Origin: Carettochelys insculpta
Lineage: Eukaryota > Chordata > Testudines > Carettochelyidae
Length of the DNA: 64,000 nt
Direction of reading: 5' to 3'
Assembly: GCF_033958435.1 (NCBI RefSeq)
Contig: NC_134137.1
Location: 228,573,501 to 228,637,500 of the forward strand
The position numbers and the translations under genes are program-made. The notes beneath the pieces are model-generated. The model did not search any database. It saw only the letters and a program-made list of their open reading frames with translations, and had not been told where the DNA came from. Positions 55,601-63,635 of the stretch are shown one piece after another. Positions within the stretch are counted from its first letter, which is position 1, and every line of letters starts with the position of its first letter.

Positions 55601-57105
55601 AACAAGGCAAAGAACTCACTTGGCATCTGGTTTGATGGCCTTGATCTTGGCATAAGCCTCTTCGAAGGTGAGCTTTTTGGTTTTCATTAAATACGCCGTA
55701 ACTAACGCAACACTTCGACTGACTCCAGCATGGCTGAAAGACAACAATTTAGAACAGGAGTGAGCAACAATATTTGATGGGGGACCATTCCAAGATTTTG
55801 GTGATTGGTGAAAGGCCACACTTTTCTATGCAGGTGGCATGGGGTCTCGGACAGAGGCAGGGTACCCAACGGAGCAGGGAGTGCAGGTGATGGTGTGGGA
55901 TCTGAACAGGAGTTTGGGAGAACAAAAGAGTTGCAACCTCAGGCAGGGAATGGAGGTGCAGGATCTAGCAGGGGACATGGGTGCAAAAGAAGATGCTGGC
56001 TGGACAAGGGGTGCAGGAGGGAGTGCAGTGTCTAGGAGGTAGCTGTGATCTGGGACAAGAGAGATGCAGAGGATTTGGGTGTTGACCTATGGCAGGGAGT
56101 TGGGGAGCTGGAGAGGACAGTGCCATGCCAGATGCGAGCTGTGCCTAGCAGGCGCTAACCTAGATGGCAACCAGCCAGCCAGCCAGCCCCTCAGCCACAT
56201 ACCCTGCCACACCCGGGGAGTGAGGGGGAAGAGATTTCATGTGCTGCATGGAGCACAATCCTCACCACTCCCATTAGCCTGTTTCTGGCCAATGGGAGTG
56301 GCCAGGCCTGTGCTGGGGGGGACATGCGACGGAGGACAGGCGAGGTTTCCCTCCTCCCCTCCCCTCTCCCGGGAGGCGCAGGGTCCCAGCAGGGCCCGCT
56401 TTGCGCAGCCCGGGGCTGTTTGAGGCAGGAAGGCTGAGACGGTCCTAGCGGGCGGCAGACACAGTGCCAAAGGCTTGCGGGCCGCAGCCGGCGCGGGCTG
56501 TCTTCTGCCCGTTCCCGCTTCAGAAAGAGCGTCGTGAACAAAACTGGGTAAAAAAAATACAGGAGCGAAAGTAATTCAGCCCCCGCCTCGCGTCCATCCG
56601 CTCCGGGGCGAAGAACCTCTTCGCTCCGCTTCGGCCCGGCCAGCCTGGAGGGGTTGAGGCCGCGCCGGGAGACGAACTCTGGATCCTTCGTGCCTGAGGC
56701 CGGGGTCGCTGTAGGAAGATGGGGCGAGGCCCCCACCCCCCACATCGCGCTCCTGCCCCGGCCCGGGGACGAAAGCGCCGCCGCACTGGGCCAGCCCCGA
56801 CTCGGACGAGCCCCGCGGGAGTCGCTCCGCCTCCGGCCGCAAGGACCCCGGCCCCGCGCTCACCATCGCACCAGGGCGGCGCCGCCCCCGGCCCGGGCCG
56901 CGCTGAGGAAAGCGGCGCAGGAGTCGAGGTGGCTCAGCAGGTCGGCGCCGGGCTCGTCCCGCGCGGGGATGTGGAACGTCCGGATCCCCGGCAGCGGCGG
57001 CGGCTCCTCCACGTCCGCCGAGAGCAGCGCCACCACCCCCGCCGCCTGCAGGGCCCCGGCCGCCGCCGCGCCGCCCACGAACAGCCCGGGCAGCACCGGC
57101 ACCAT
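49933..57105 (-). CDS. DUSP12: Dual-specificity phosphatase 12, six coding exons, with altered catalytic loop
   Basis: DUSP12 is an atypical dual-specificity phosphatase with a C-terminal zinc-binding domain. Exons (minus): 57105-56864, 55733-55620, 55514-55396, 53458-53362, 52623-52437, 50094-49933. They total 921 nt (306 codons plus TGA) with matching phases and GT-AG borders. Residues 1-158 are the phosphatase domain, with the loop C-H-A-G-V-S-R-S from residue 81 spanning the exon 1/2 junction. The cysteine-rich C-terminus (CRKC, CPKC, EQCSCGRW) is intact. Oddities: residue 80, normally His of the HC-x5-R signature, is Arg (codon CGA); the start aligns with an internal Met of the human protein and is preceded by an in-frame TGA five codons upstream, so the N-terminus is shorter; exon 5 has a fragile acceptor; intron 3 carries two Penelope palindromes. 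Human DUSP12 sits near ATF6, not ATP6V1A. Confidence 0.93.
50702..51186. mobile_element. TIR element 'AGGTTGMAC' family, copy 3
   Basis: Left 'aggttgcacttcctttgtct' and right 'ttgagaggtgcaatct' are inverted termini of the same family as 11641 and 23512. The core is C-rich. It lies in DUSP12 intron 5. Confidence 0.55.
52437..52623 (-). CDS. DUSP12: DUSP12 exon 5 (aa 191-253)
   Basis: Encodes RCLFRGSSILAHAEGSGPAA through LLGVMEGQ. Reading frame and family similarity require the acceptor AG at 52625-52624; a competing AG lies 4 nt upstream. Donor GTGAGA. Confidence 0.92.
52642..52675. repeat. (GA)n/(CT)n microsatellite
   Basis: 34 nt of alternating GA on the plus strand, CT on the minus strand, where it forms the pyrimidine tract of the DUSP12 exon 5 acceptor. 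Confidence 0.95.
53362..53458 (-). CDS. DUSP12: DUSP12 exon 4 (aa 159-190)
   Basis: Encodes LQDLPREVFAVDPTSICQTL through YRCRKC. Donor GTATGG, phase 2. Confidence 0.93.
53531..53776. mobile_element. Penelope-like terminal palindrome (intron 3 of DUSP12)
   Basis: Left arm 53565-53667 and right arm 53674-53776 are exact reverse complements over 103 nt, with loop agaaca. A 34-nt tail (53531-53564, tagtctatacact side) flanks only the left arm. The arm sequence matches the ends of the Penelope-like element at 57674-59452. A similar 'ataaataaagca' on each side (about 53500 and 53775) may be a target duplication. Confidence 0.85.
53839..54185. mobile_element. MITE with GGGCAGGTCTACAC / GTGTAGACATGCCC termini
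   Basis: Inverted ends gggcaggtctacac and gtgtagacatgccc enclose a ~347-bp non-coding body that includes 'aactccagctacacgaatag', text also seen near 40315 ('aactccagctacacaaattg'). It lies in DUSP12 intron 3. Confidence 0.65.
55122..55313. mobile_element. Penelope-like terminal palindrome, second copy in DUSP12 intron 3
   Basis: Arms about 55122-55197 (minus sense) and 55200-55275 (plus sense) are imperfect inverted repeats: 'ctttaaagactaacaaaata' against 'attttgttagtctttaaac'. The tail 'tatagactaacatggctacc tctctgttac' follows the right arm only. It lies 83 bp from exon 3. Confidence 0.8.
55396..55514 (-). CDS. DUSP12: DUSP12 exon 3 (aa 119-158)
   Basis: Encodes MNEGFEWQLKLYEAMGCKVD and SAIYKQYRLQMVTEKYP, the C-terminal helices of the phosphatase domain. 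Donor GTGAGT. Confidence 0.94.
55620..55733 (-). CDS. DUSP12: DUSP12 exon 2 with catalytic loop (aa 81-118)
   Basis: Its first base completes the catalytic Cys codon; it continues HAGVSRSVALVTAYLMKTKK through IKPDA. The Arg and Ser of the loop are intact. Donor GTGAGT, phase 2. Confidence 0.95.
55753..56300. mobile_element. hAT-like repeat in DUSP12 intron 1
   Basis: 'ggagtgagcaacaatatttg' and 'ccattccaagattttggtga' resemble a common turtle hAT family. The right end is uncertain, near 'ccaatgggagtgg'. The purine-rich interior gives spurious frames. Confidence 0.4.
56864..57105 (-). CDS. DUSP12: DUSP12 exon 1 (aa 1-80)
   Basis: Encodes MVPVLPGLFVGGAAAAGALQ through ADLLSHLDSCAAF and ALVR, then TG of the catalytic Cys before the donor GTGAGC. 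The general-acid loop Asp (ARDEPGAD) is present. An in-frame TGA five codons before ATG fixes the start. The GC-rich codons reflect the CpG island. Confidence 0.9.
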
Positions 57106-57129
57106 CAGGCCTCGCTGTCACCCGCCGCT

Positions 57130-57262
57130 ACCACGTGGCTTCCGGTCTGCGCCACCTCCTACCCCCGTGCCACCCCCAACATGGCTACTTCCGGCCCGCG
57201 CCGCCCGCTGCCCCCAACTATTACCGCCACCCCCAACATGGCGGCTTCCGGCCTCCGCCGCT
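57130..57262. repeat. Tandemly duplicated ETS/YY1 promoter module
   Basis: Two copies of a ~50-57-bp unit 'ccacccccaacatggc...cttccggcc', plus a partial third. They lie immediately upstream of the DUSP12 start codon. Confidence 0.7.
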
Positions 57263-57476
57263 CATGACATCATCGATGCGGCAGTTTCCGTTTTGGCCCT
57301 TTCGCCCCCACGCGCCGGCGGCAGCGGCGTGTCCCCTTCCACCTCTCACCCACGTGGCCTTGCCTGCCCTGCTCAGGGCCTCACAACGGCGCGGCCCTGC
57401 CGTGGTAAGGATGGCCGCGGAGGCGCTCTCCGTAGGCAGGAGAGAGCTCTGCTGCCGGTCCAATTCCCCACCCCAA

Positions 57477-57672
57477 TGAAAACAAAAAAGCAGACCAGTA
57501 GCACTATAAAGACTGAAACATTCTTTATTAGGTGGTGACCTTTCGACGGAAGAAGTGGGTCTATCCCAGGAAAGCTCACCATCCAATAAATTATTTTGTT
57601 AGTCTTTAAAGTGTTACTGGACTGATTTTTGTTTTGATAGTATATAGACTAACACTGCTATCTCTCTGTCTA
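57477..57672. mobile_element. Penelope-like terminal palindrome, third copy
   Basis: A minus-sense arm (57477-57549) is joined to a plus-sense arm (57550-57640) carrying the tail 'tatatagactaacactgcta tctctctgtc'. It directly abuts the next Penelope copy at 57674. Confidence 0.75.
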
Positions 57673-57978
57673 AACAAAAAGCAGTCCAGTAGCACATTAA
57701 AGACTAGTAAAATAGTTTATTAGGTGAGCTTTCGTGGGACAGACCCACTTCTTCAGACCAGAGCCAGACCAGAACAGACTTAATATTTAAGGCACAAAGA
57801 ATCAAAACCAGTAAGCAAGGAGGACAAATCAGAAAAAGATAATCAAGGTGAGCAAAGCCAAGAGCGGAGGGGTGGGAGGGAAGGTCAAGAATTAGATTAA
57901 GCCAAGTATGCAGACGAGCCCCTATAGTGACTCAGAAAGTTCCCATCCTGGTATAAAAGCCAGCTTGGCTGTTTCTCT

Positions 57979-58407
57979 TTAAAGAATGGTGCAAAAGTTC
58001 TTTTTCAGTACCACAGGTACCTTTAGGTCATTGACAGAATGCCCCATTCCATTAAAATGTTGACTAACCGGTTTGTGGATCTGGAGTGTTTTGATGTCTG
58101 TTTTGTGCCCATTAACCCTTTGTCTGAGGGAGTTAGAAGTCTGGCCAATATACAAAGCATCTGGACATTGTTGGCACATGATGGCATATATGATGTTAGC
58201 AGAGGAGCATGAGAAAGTGCCTGTGATTCTGTGAGTAACCTGGTTAGGTCCAGTGATGGTATTTCCAGAGAAGATATGTGGACAAAGCTGGCAGTGGGCT
58301 TTGTTGCAGGGAAAGGTTCCAGGACTGGTATTCCTGGGGTGTAGACTGTGGCTGTTAGTGAGGATCCTCATAAGGTTGGGAGGTTGTCTGTAGGAGACAA
58401 CAGGCAT
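57979..58407 (-). pseudogene. Penelope-like GIY-YIG endonuclease domain
   Basis: An open stretch of 142 codons with IIYAIMCQQCP, YIGQTSNSLRQRVNGHK and a preceding Cys cluster (CNKAHCQLCP). This is the YxxxC...YIGxT...R.. pattern of the nuclease that follows the RT in Penelope-like elements. No longer joined in frame to an RT. Confidence 0.85.
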
Positions 58408-58643
58408 GTCACCAGGGCCTCCTGGAGTGTGGCATCCTGATTAAGGATAGGTTGTAGGTCTTTAATAATTCGTTGCAGTGGTTTGAGTTGGGGGCTGTAG
58501 GTGATGACCAGTGGTGTTCTGTTCTTGGCTTTTTTGGGCTGATCTTGGAGTAGCTGGTCTCTGGGTATTTGTCTGGCCCTGTCGATTTGTTTTTTTACTT
58601 CTCCTGGTGGGTAATTCAGGTTTATGAATATTTGGTAAAGATC

Positions 58644-59054
58644 TCATAGATTTTGGTTTCTGTCAGTTGGATCAGAGCAAATGCAATTGTATCTAAGAGC
58701 TTGACTGTAAACAGTGGATCTAGTCACGTGTGCAGTATGGAAACTAGAAGGGTGTAGGTAAGTATAGCGATCAGTAGGTTTTCGGTACAGTGTGGTACTG
58801 ATCAGGCCATCCTTGATGAGTACTGTAGTGTCCAGGAAATGTATCTCTTGCATATTGTAATCGAGGCATAAGTTGATGGTGGGGTGTAAATTGTTAAAGT
58901 CTCTGTGGAATTCTTCTAGAGTCTCTGTACCATGGGTCCAAATCATAAAGATGTCATCAATGTATCTTAAGTAGAGGAGGGGTAATAGCGGACGAGAGCT
59001 GAGGAATGGTTGTTCCAGGTCAGCGATAAATATATTAGCATATTGTGGGACCAC
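58644..59054 (-). pseudogene. Penelope-like reverse transcriptase, C-terminal part
   Basis: 137 codons with QYANIFIADLE, the catalytic RYIDDIFMIW and FLDTTVLIKDG. The RT fingers lie elsewhere, in opposite orientation at 59090-59165. Not functional as it stands. Confidence 0.85.
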
Positions 59055-59084
59055 TGGTGTCTGACCTCTGTAACTTTGTTCTCA

Positions 59085-59452
59085 CACACAATCATTTCCG
59101 ATTTGGGGACAATTTATACCTCCAGATTAGTGGAACTGCTATGGGCACCCGCATGGCCCCACAATAAATTTGCAGTCTCACACCACACAACCAAGCTGAA
59201 TGAATGTCCCCCAAGGCAATATCCCCCAAGAAAACCTTGATTATCTTTTTCTGATTTGTCCTCCTTGCTTACTGTTTTTGGTTCTCTGTGCCTTAAATAC
59301 TGAGTCTGTTCTAGTCTGGCTATGGTCTGAAGAAGTGGGTCTGTCCCAGAAAGCTCACCTAATAAACTATTTCGCTAGTCTTTAAAGTGCTACTGGACTG
59401 CTTTTTGTTTTGATAGTGTATAGACTAGCACAGCTTCCTCTCTGTTACTATT
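59085..59452 (+). mobile_element. Penelope-like element, inverted partner copy
   Basis: A plus-strand RT block (HFRFGDNLYLQISGTAMGTR, then MAPQ and a stop) runs 59088-59165. It jumps directly to the element's 3' UTR, matching the 57780-57850 region in opposite orientation. It ends with the terminal repeat and tail 'tgtatagactagcacagctt cctctctgttac'. The endonuclease region is deleted. Confidence 0.75.
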
Positions 59453-59482
59453 CCCCAAGGAAATGTGACTCTATCACATACA

Positions 59483-60164
59483 AGCTGTGTCTACACGTGC
59501 ACGCTACTTCGAAGTAGCGGCACTAACTTCGAAATAGCGCCCGTCGCGGCTACACGCGTCGGGCACTATTTCGAAGTTAACTTCGACGTTAGGCGGCGAG
59601 ACGTCGAAGTCGCTAACCTCATGAGGGGATCGGAATAGCGCCCTACTTCAACGTTCAACGTCGAAGTAGGGACCGTGTAGATGATCCGCGTCCCACAACG
59701 TCGAAATTGCCGGGTCCTCCATGGCGGCCATCAGCTGGGGGGTTGAGAGATGCTCTCTCTCCAGCCCCTGCGGGGCTCTATGGTCACTGTGGGCAGCAGC
59801 CCTTAGCCCAGGGCTTCTGGCTGCTGCTGCGGCAGCTGGGGATCCATGCTGCATGCACAGGGTCTGCAACCAGTTGTCGGCTCTGTGGATCTTGTGTTGT
59901 TTAGTGCAACTGTGTCTGGGAGGGGCCCTTTAAGGGAGCGGCTTGCTGTTGAGTCCGCCCTGTGACTCTGTCTGCAGCTGTGCCTGGCACCCTTATTTCG
60001 ATGTGTGCTACTTTGGCGTGTAGACGTTCCCTCGCAGCGCCTATTTCGATGTGGTGCCACGCAACGTCGAAGTTGAATGTCGACGTTGCCAGCCCTGGAG
60101 GACGTGTAGACGTTATTCATCGAAATAGCCTATTTCGATGTTGGCTTCACGTGTAGACATAGCC
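59483..60164. mobile_element. 682-bp TIR DNA transposon, copy 2
   Basis: Same element as 46715-47389, with 3-bp duplications ACA at 59480-59482 and 60165-60167. CpG and TTCGAA sites are better preserved than in copy 1, suggesting a younger or less methylated copy. No transposase ORF. Confidence 0.8.
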
Positions 60165-61340
60165 ACAGCGATGCAGTAAATTGGCATGGAGTAGCATAGC
60201 AGTGAGTAAGCAGGGACAAGGCTCCTAGAAGAAGACTGCGATGTTTGACGCTATCATAAAAGGGCTCAGATTACAGAACTGAGTCAGCCCTATCTATCTG
60301 GGGTATCATGAGGAGGCCATACCTACACATTACACAGGTGAAAGATGAAGGCTTTTCCAGCCTTGTGGCAGCCAGTAGCTACTTGTTCCATGTGGGTCCC
60401 ATAGGCAGGATAGGAGCTCCTTTGTGTTAACTGCAAAGAATTTTTGCTATTGGTTTTATAATAAGGAAAACAGTATTGTCCCTCATATTGTACTGTCTCC
60501 TCTTGGATGCAGAGCATCCACGCAAAGCTATCTTTCCCATTCCCTTCCTACCTGGCTTCCTGCTTTTTCAAAGCAACAGCATACACATTCTTATTCCATT
60601 CTCATCTGTAGCCTGGAAATGGAGTGTTCTGTCTCCTGAGACTGGCTTTGGGAATAACAGCTCCTATTTTATTTCTCTCTGTGCTCAGAGGTCAGTAACT
60701 AGGTTCCGAAGCTCTCAAGAGGATAAGAGCACCCAGAGTACTTTATTTCCACACTTGCCTTCCTTGGAAATAGTGTACAAACAGAAGGAAAAAAAAAAGC
60801 AGTCAGCATGGCTCCCTTTTACTATTCAAATAGCAAAACGTGTCAGCAGGGGGCAAGCTTGAGCTTGTCTTATTCTGAAAAGGAAATTCAGCTACTTGTA
60901 TACAATCTAATAACTGAGCTGGAAAAGCCAAATCAAGCTCAAACAGATCTGTAGAGCAACAAATCAAATCAGCCAAGAAAAGACTCCTGCTTTTTCAAAA
61001 AACATATGATCCCTAATTCTTAGCAAAGGCATTTGCAGCAAAAAACCTTTTTGGAAGCCCAGAACTGGTGCTGATAAAATGCATTGTACCTCACCTTTAA
61101 AGTAAGTTAGCAAGTAAAATTGTTGGAAGCCCCCAACGCAACTCTCCCGTCTTTGTATGAAACAGGCAATGTACTCACTGTTGTGTTCAGTGTTGCCATA
61201 GCCATGTCAATCCCAGGATACTAGAAAAACAAAGTGAATGAGATAATATTTGTTATTGGACCAACTTCTCTCTCTCTCTCTCTCTCCAACAGAAGTTTGT
61301 CAAATGAACGATACTGCCTCACCCGCTTTGTCCTTTTAAC
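60165..61340. other. Intergenic, mostly unrecognised
   Basis: No coding feature recognised. A piece at 61228-61290, 'gagataatatttgttattgg accaacttctctctc', matches a common reptile repeat and contains a (TC)n run (61266-61286). Confidence 0.5.
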
Positions 61341-61342
61341 TA

Positions 61343-62754
61343 GGTCTCCCATATTTGACCTTTCAAAAAAGAGGACACACCTGCGAGGCAGTATATCTGT
61401 ATCAGTATCTAACAACTCACATTGTATAATGAAACTAACGGAATGACTGAGATCGCAGATAGAAGAACATTAAGTGGACAAGCAAGCGGGGTTCAGGAAA
61501 GATAGAAGTACTATACAGCAGATATTGGCACTAAGATTGATAGTGAAGAAAGCTCAAAGAAAGAACAAGAACATCTACAGTTGCTTTGTCAATTTTCAGA
61601 AGGCATTTGACAGGATAGATCAAAAAGTGACTTGGGCAGTGTTGGAATCATACGGAGTGGATGGCAGACTGATCGGTTGTTAAAGGATATCTATGCCAAT
61701 GCAGAGGCAGTGGTGAGGACAAGCAGAGAGATGGGGAATTGGTTTAGAACGAGTAGGGGTACAAGGCAAAGAGCTCCGACATCACCGAGTATCTTCATCA
61801 CTCACCTAGAGAGAGCACTGCACAAGATCAAGGAAGAGGTAGAAGGGAAATATGTGCATGGGATGAGAATCAACAACTTGAGGTTCACAAATGATACAGT
61901 TATTGAAGAAGATGAAGAGAAGCTAGCAAGAAGGGTGCAGGTGCTGAACAAGGAAGTGGTGTGAACTGATTATGAACACTGATAAAACAAAAACAATGGT
62001 GTTTGGAGATAAAGACATAGGAAGGAAGATCAGTGTAGATGGGATTGAACTAGAGAACATAGAGAAGTAACATAACATTATCTAGACTAAAAAGGAAATA
62101 GCCACTAGAATAGTGAAAGCAAAAGTGATTTTGAAGGCGATGGATAAAATCTGGAAAAGCAAAGTGATTAGTTCAGGAACAACGCTGAGCATCTTGAAAA
62201 CGTGTATTCAGCAGCATGTTGTACAGATGTGAGACACTGGTGATAAAGAAAGATTCAAAGAGAAGGATATTGGCATTTGAGAGGAGTTGTTATAGAAAGA
62301 TCCTGAGAGTAGGATGGATGCAGAAGGTCACCAATGAGGAATTATATTGGAAGATAAGCCAAAAGAGAACCTATTGCAGAAGGTTATACAACAGAAGTTA
62401 CAGCTATTCGGGAATATCTGCAGAATGAACAATGTATGAAAAATCGGGACCCTGATATTCGGCATAATGGATGGTTCGAATAGGAGAGGCAGACCTCCCA
62501 GAGAATGGTTTGGTGTGGATAGATTGGTGCAGTACTAGTCTACAGAAACTAAGCCACTCCACACTGGACAGGGAAAGATGGAAGGAAACAGTGAGGTAGG
62601 CATCGGACACCAATGAGCACTGAGCCCATGGTTGTTGATGATGATGATGACGATGACTATATATACTATAACACAGTAATATAATGTGAATTGGTAAATA
62701 CTGATACGCTCCTTCTCAGGGGTGTCCTCTTTTTGAAAGTTCAAGTATGGTAAC
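61343..62754. mobile_element. TIR element split by a LINE insertion
   Basis: The left arm 61343-61430 and right arm 62681-62754 are imperfect reverse complements over ~75-85 nt (ctttcaaaaaagaggacaca against ggtgtcctctttttgaaag). The RTE-like LINE between them separates the arms. Confidence 0.65.
61437..62662 (+). pseudogene. Dead RTE/BovB-like LINE, RT remnants
   Basis: Plus-strand blocks in shifting frames: KQAGFRKDRSTIQQILALR, CFVNFQKAFDRIDQK, INNLRFTNDT (the usual YADD box has become FTND), then RRILAFERSCYRKILRVGWM and the 3' 'LDRERWKETVR'. A short (GAT)n tail at about 62634-62655 is typical of RTE 3' ends. Multiple frameshifts and the lost catalytic box make it inactive. Confidence 0.8.
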
Positions 62755-62764
62755 TCTACTCTAA

Positions 62765-62925
62765 CATCATGGTGTCCAAAAGCTAGCCATGAGCCACATG
62801 TGGCTATTTGGCTAGGTGAGTGTGACTAATTGGCTTGAACAATAAATTTATTTTCAGAGTAATGTGGCTAGTTCACTGTCATGACTACTGCTTCAGAACT
62901 GGTTGGACACCACAGCTCTGACATA
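62765..62925. mobile_element. hAT-like MITE 'TGGTGTCCAA'
   Basis: Inverted ends tggtgtccaaa and ggttggacacca enclose 'agccatgagccacatgtggc'. Flanks ctctaaca and ctctgaca look like an 8-bp duplication with one change. Confidence 0.65.
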
Positions 62926-63307
62926 TTCACTGTCATATCTTACTAGTGAGTTGGACCTGGCTCACAGTTTGTCCACCTTGTTGCAGGTCACTTTAGCTAG
63001 GTATGACAATCAGTGGCTTGACATGCTGCAGCTTCCCATTCAGTACCCACCTTAGGGGGCACTTGAATTTTATGAACTTTTCTTCCCTCCTCCTTTCTAG
63101 GCTGCTAAAGCAGAAATTCCTAAAGCCAGAGAGCATAGGAGGCTAGATTACTATGAAGGTCCCCAGAATGCAAAACCAGCCACTTTTCTGTGAATGGACA
63201 GAGGATTATGGGATTGCCAACATTTTGGGTGGCTTGGGGAAGGTCTCTTGAAAAACATCCACAGTCCCTGAGTAATTAGCAACAGTAGCTAAAGTACTAT
63301 AGGACAA

Positions 63308-63635
63308 GTTTTCTTAAACGATGTTCTGCAGAACACTGGTGTTCCATGAAGAACTCACAGGTGTGCTGCGAGCATCTGACGCTTTTTTGATATCATACAC
63401 TGATGGTCTGTATTTTCTGTTGTTAAAACCAGATACAATGTAACTTTTTCATTTCTATGGTACCTGATTAAATTACTTAATTTTGTTTTTTGTGTATAAA
63501 TTGCTGCTTGTTTGGTTTTTGTTTTTGATTTGTTGGCCTGACAATTTTTTTTGGAGGAAAATTTTCATAGGCGTTCCTCATTTAAAAAATGTTTGGTGTT
63601 CCATGGTCTCAAAAAGTTTAAGAAACAGTGCTGTA
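63308..63635 (+). mobile_element. hAT-like repeat, plus copy
   Basis: 'cttaaacgatgttctgcaga acactggtgttcc' to 'tggtctcaaaaagtttaaga aac' has TTCTTAAAC/GTTTAAGAA termini and matches 24855-25135 in reverse. Confidence 0.65.

Larger units (their letters stand above)
56300..57480. promoter_or_regulatory. DUSP12: CpG island and DUSP12 promoter
   Basis: GC- and CpG-dense DNA covers DUSP12 exon 1 and its upstream side. Upstream of the ATG, three ttccgg ETS cores (57140, 57189, 57246) alternate with aacatggc YY1-like motifs (57178 and 57236). A 294-codon plus-strand open frame here is an artefact of GC content. Confidence 0.75.
57674..59060 (-). mobile_element. Penelope-like retroelement, 5'-truncated, RT plus GIY-YIG part
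   Basis: On the minus strand, an RT fragment, a linker, a GIY-YIG endonuclease, and the 3' UTR ending in 'cccacttcttcagacc'-type terminal sequence (57674-57780). At 59060 the coding sequence is interrupted by an opposite-orientation copy. Frames are broken between RT and endonuclease. Confidence 0.85.

Noticed and set aside
56654..57538. 294-codon plus-strand open frame antisense to DUSP12 exon 1
   Set aside because: It lies within a CpG island, has Pro/Ala/Arg-rich low-complexity translation, and is antisense to a well-supported exon.
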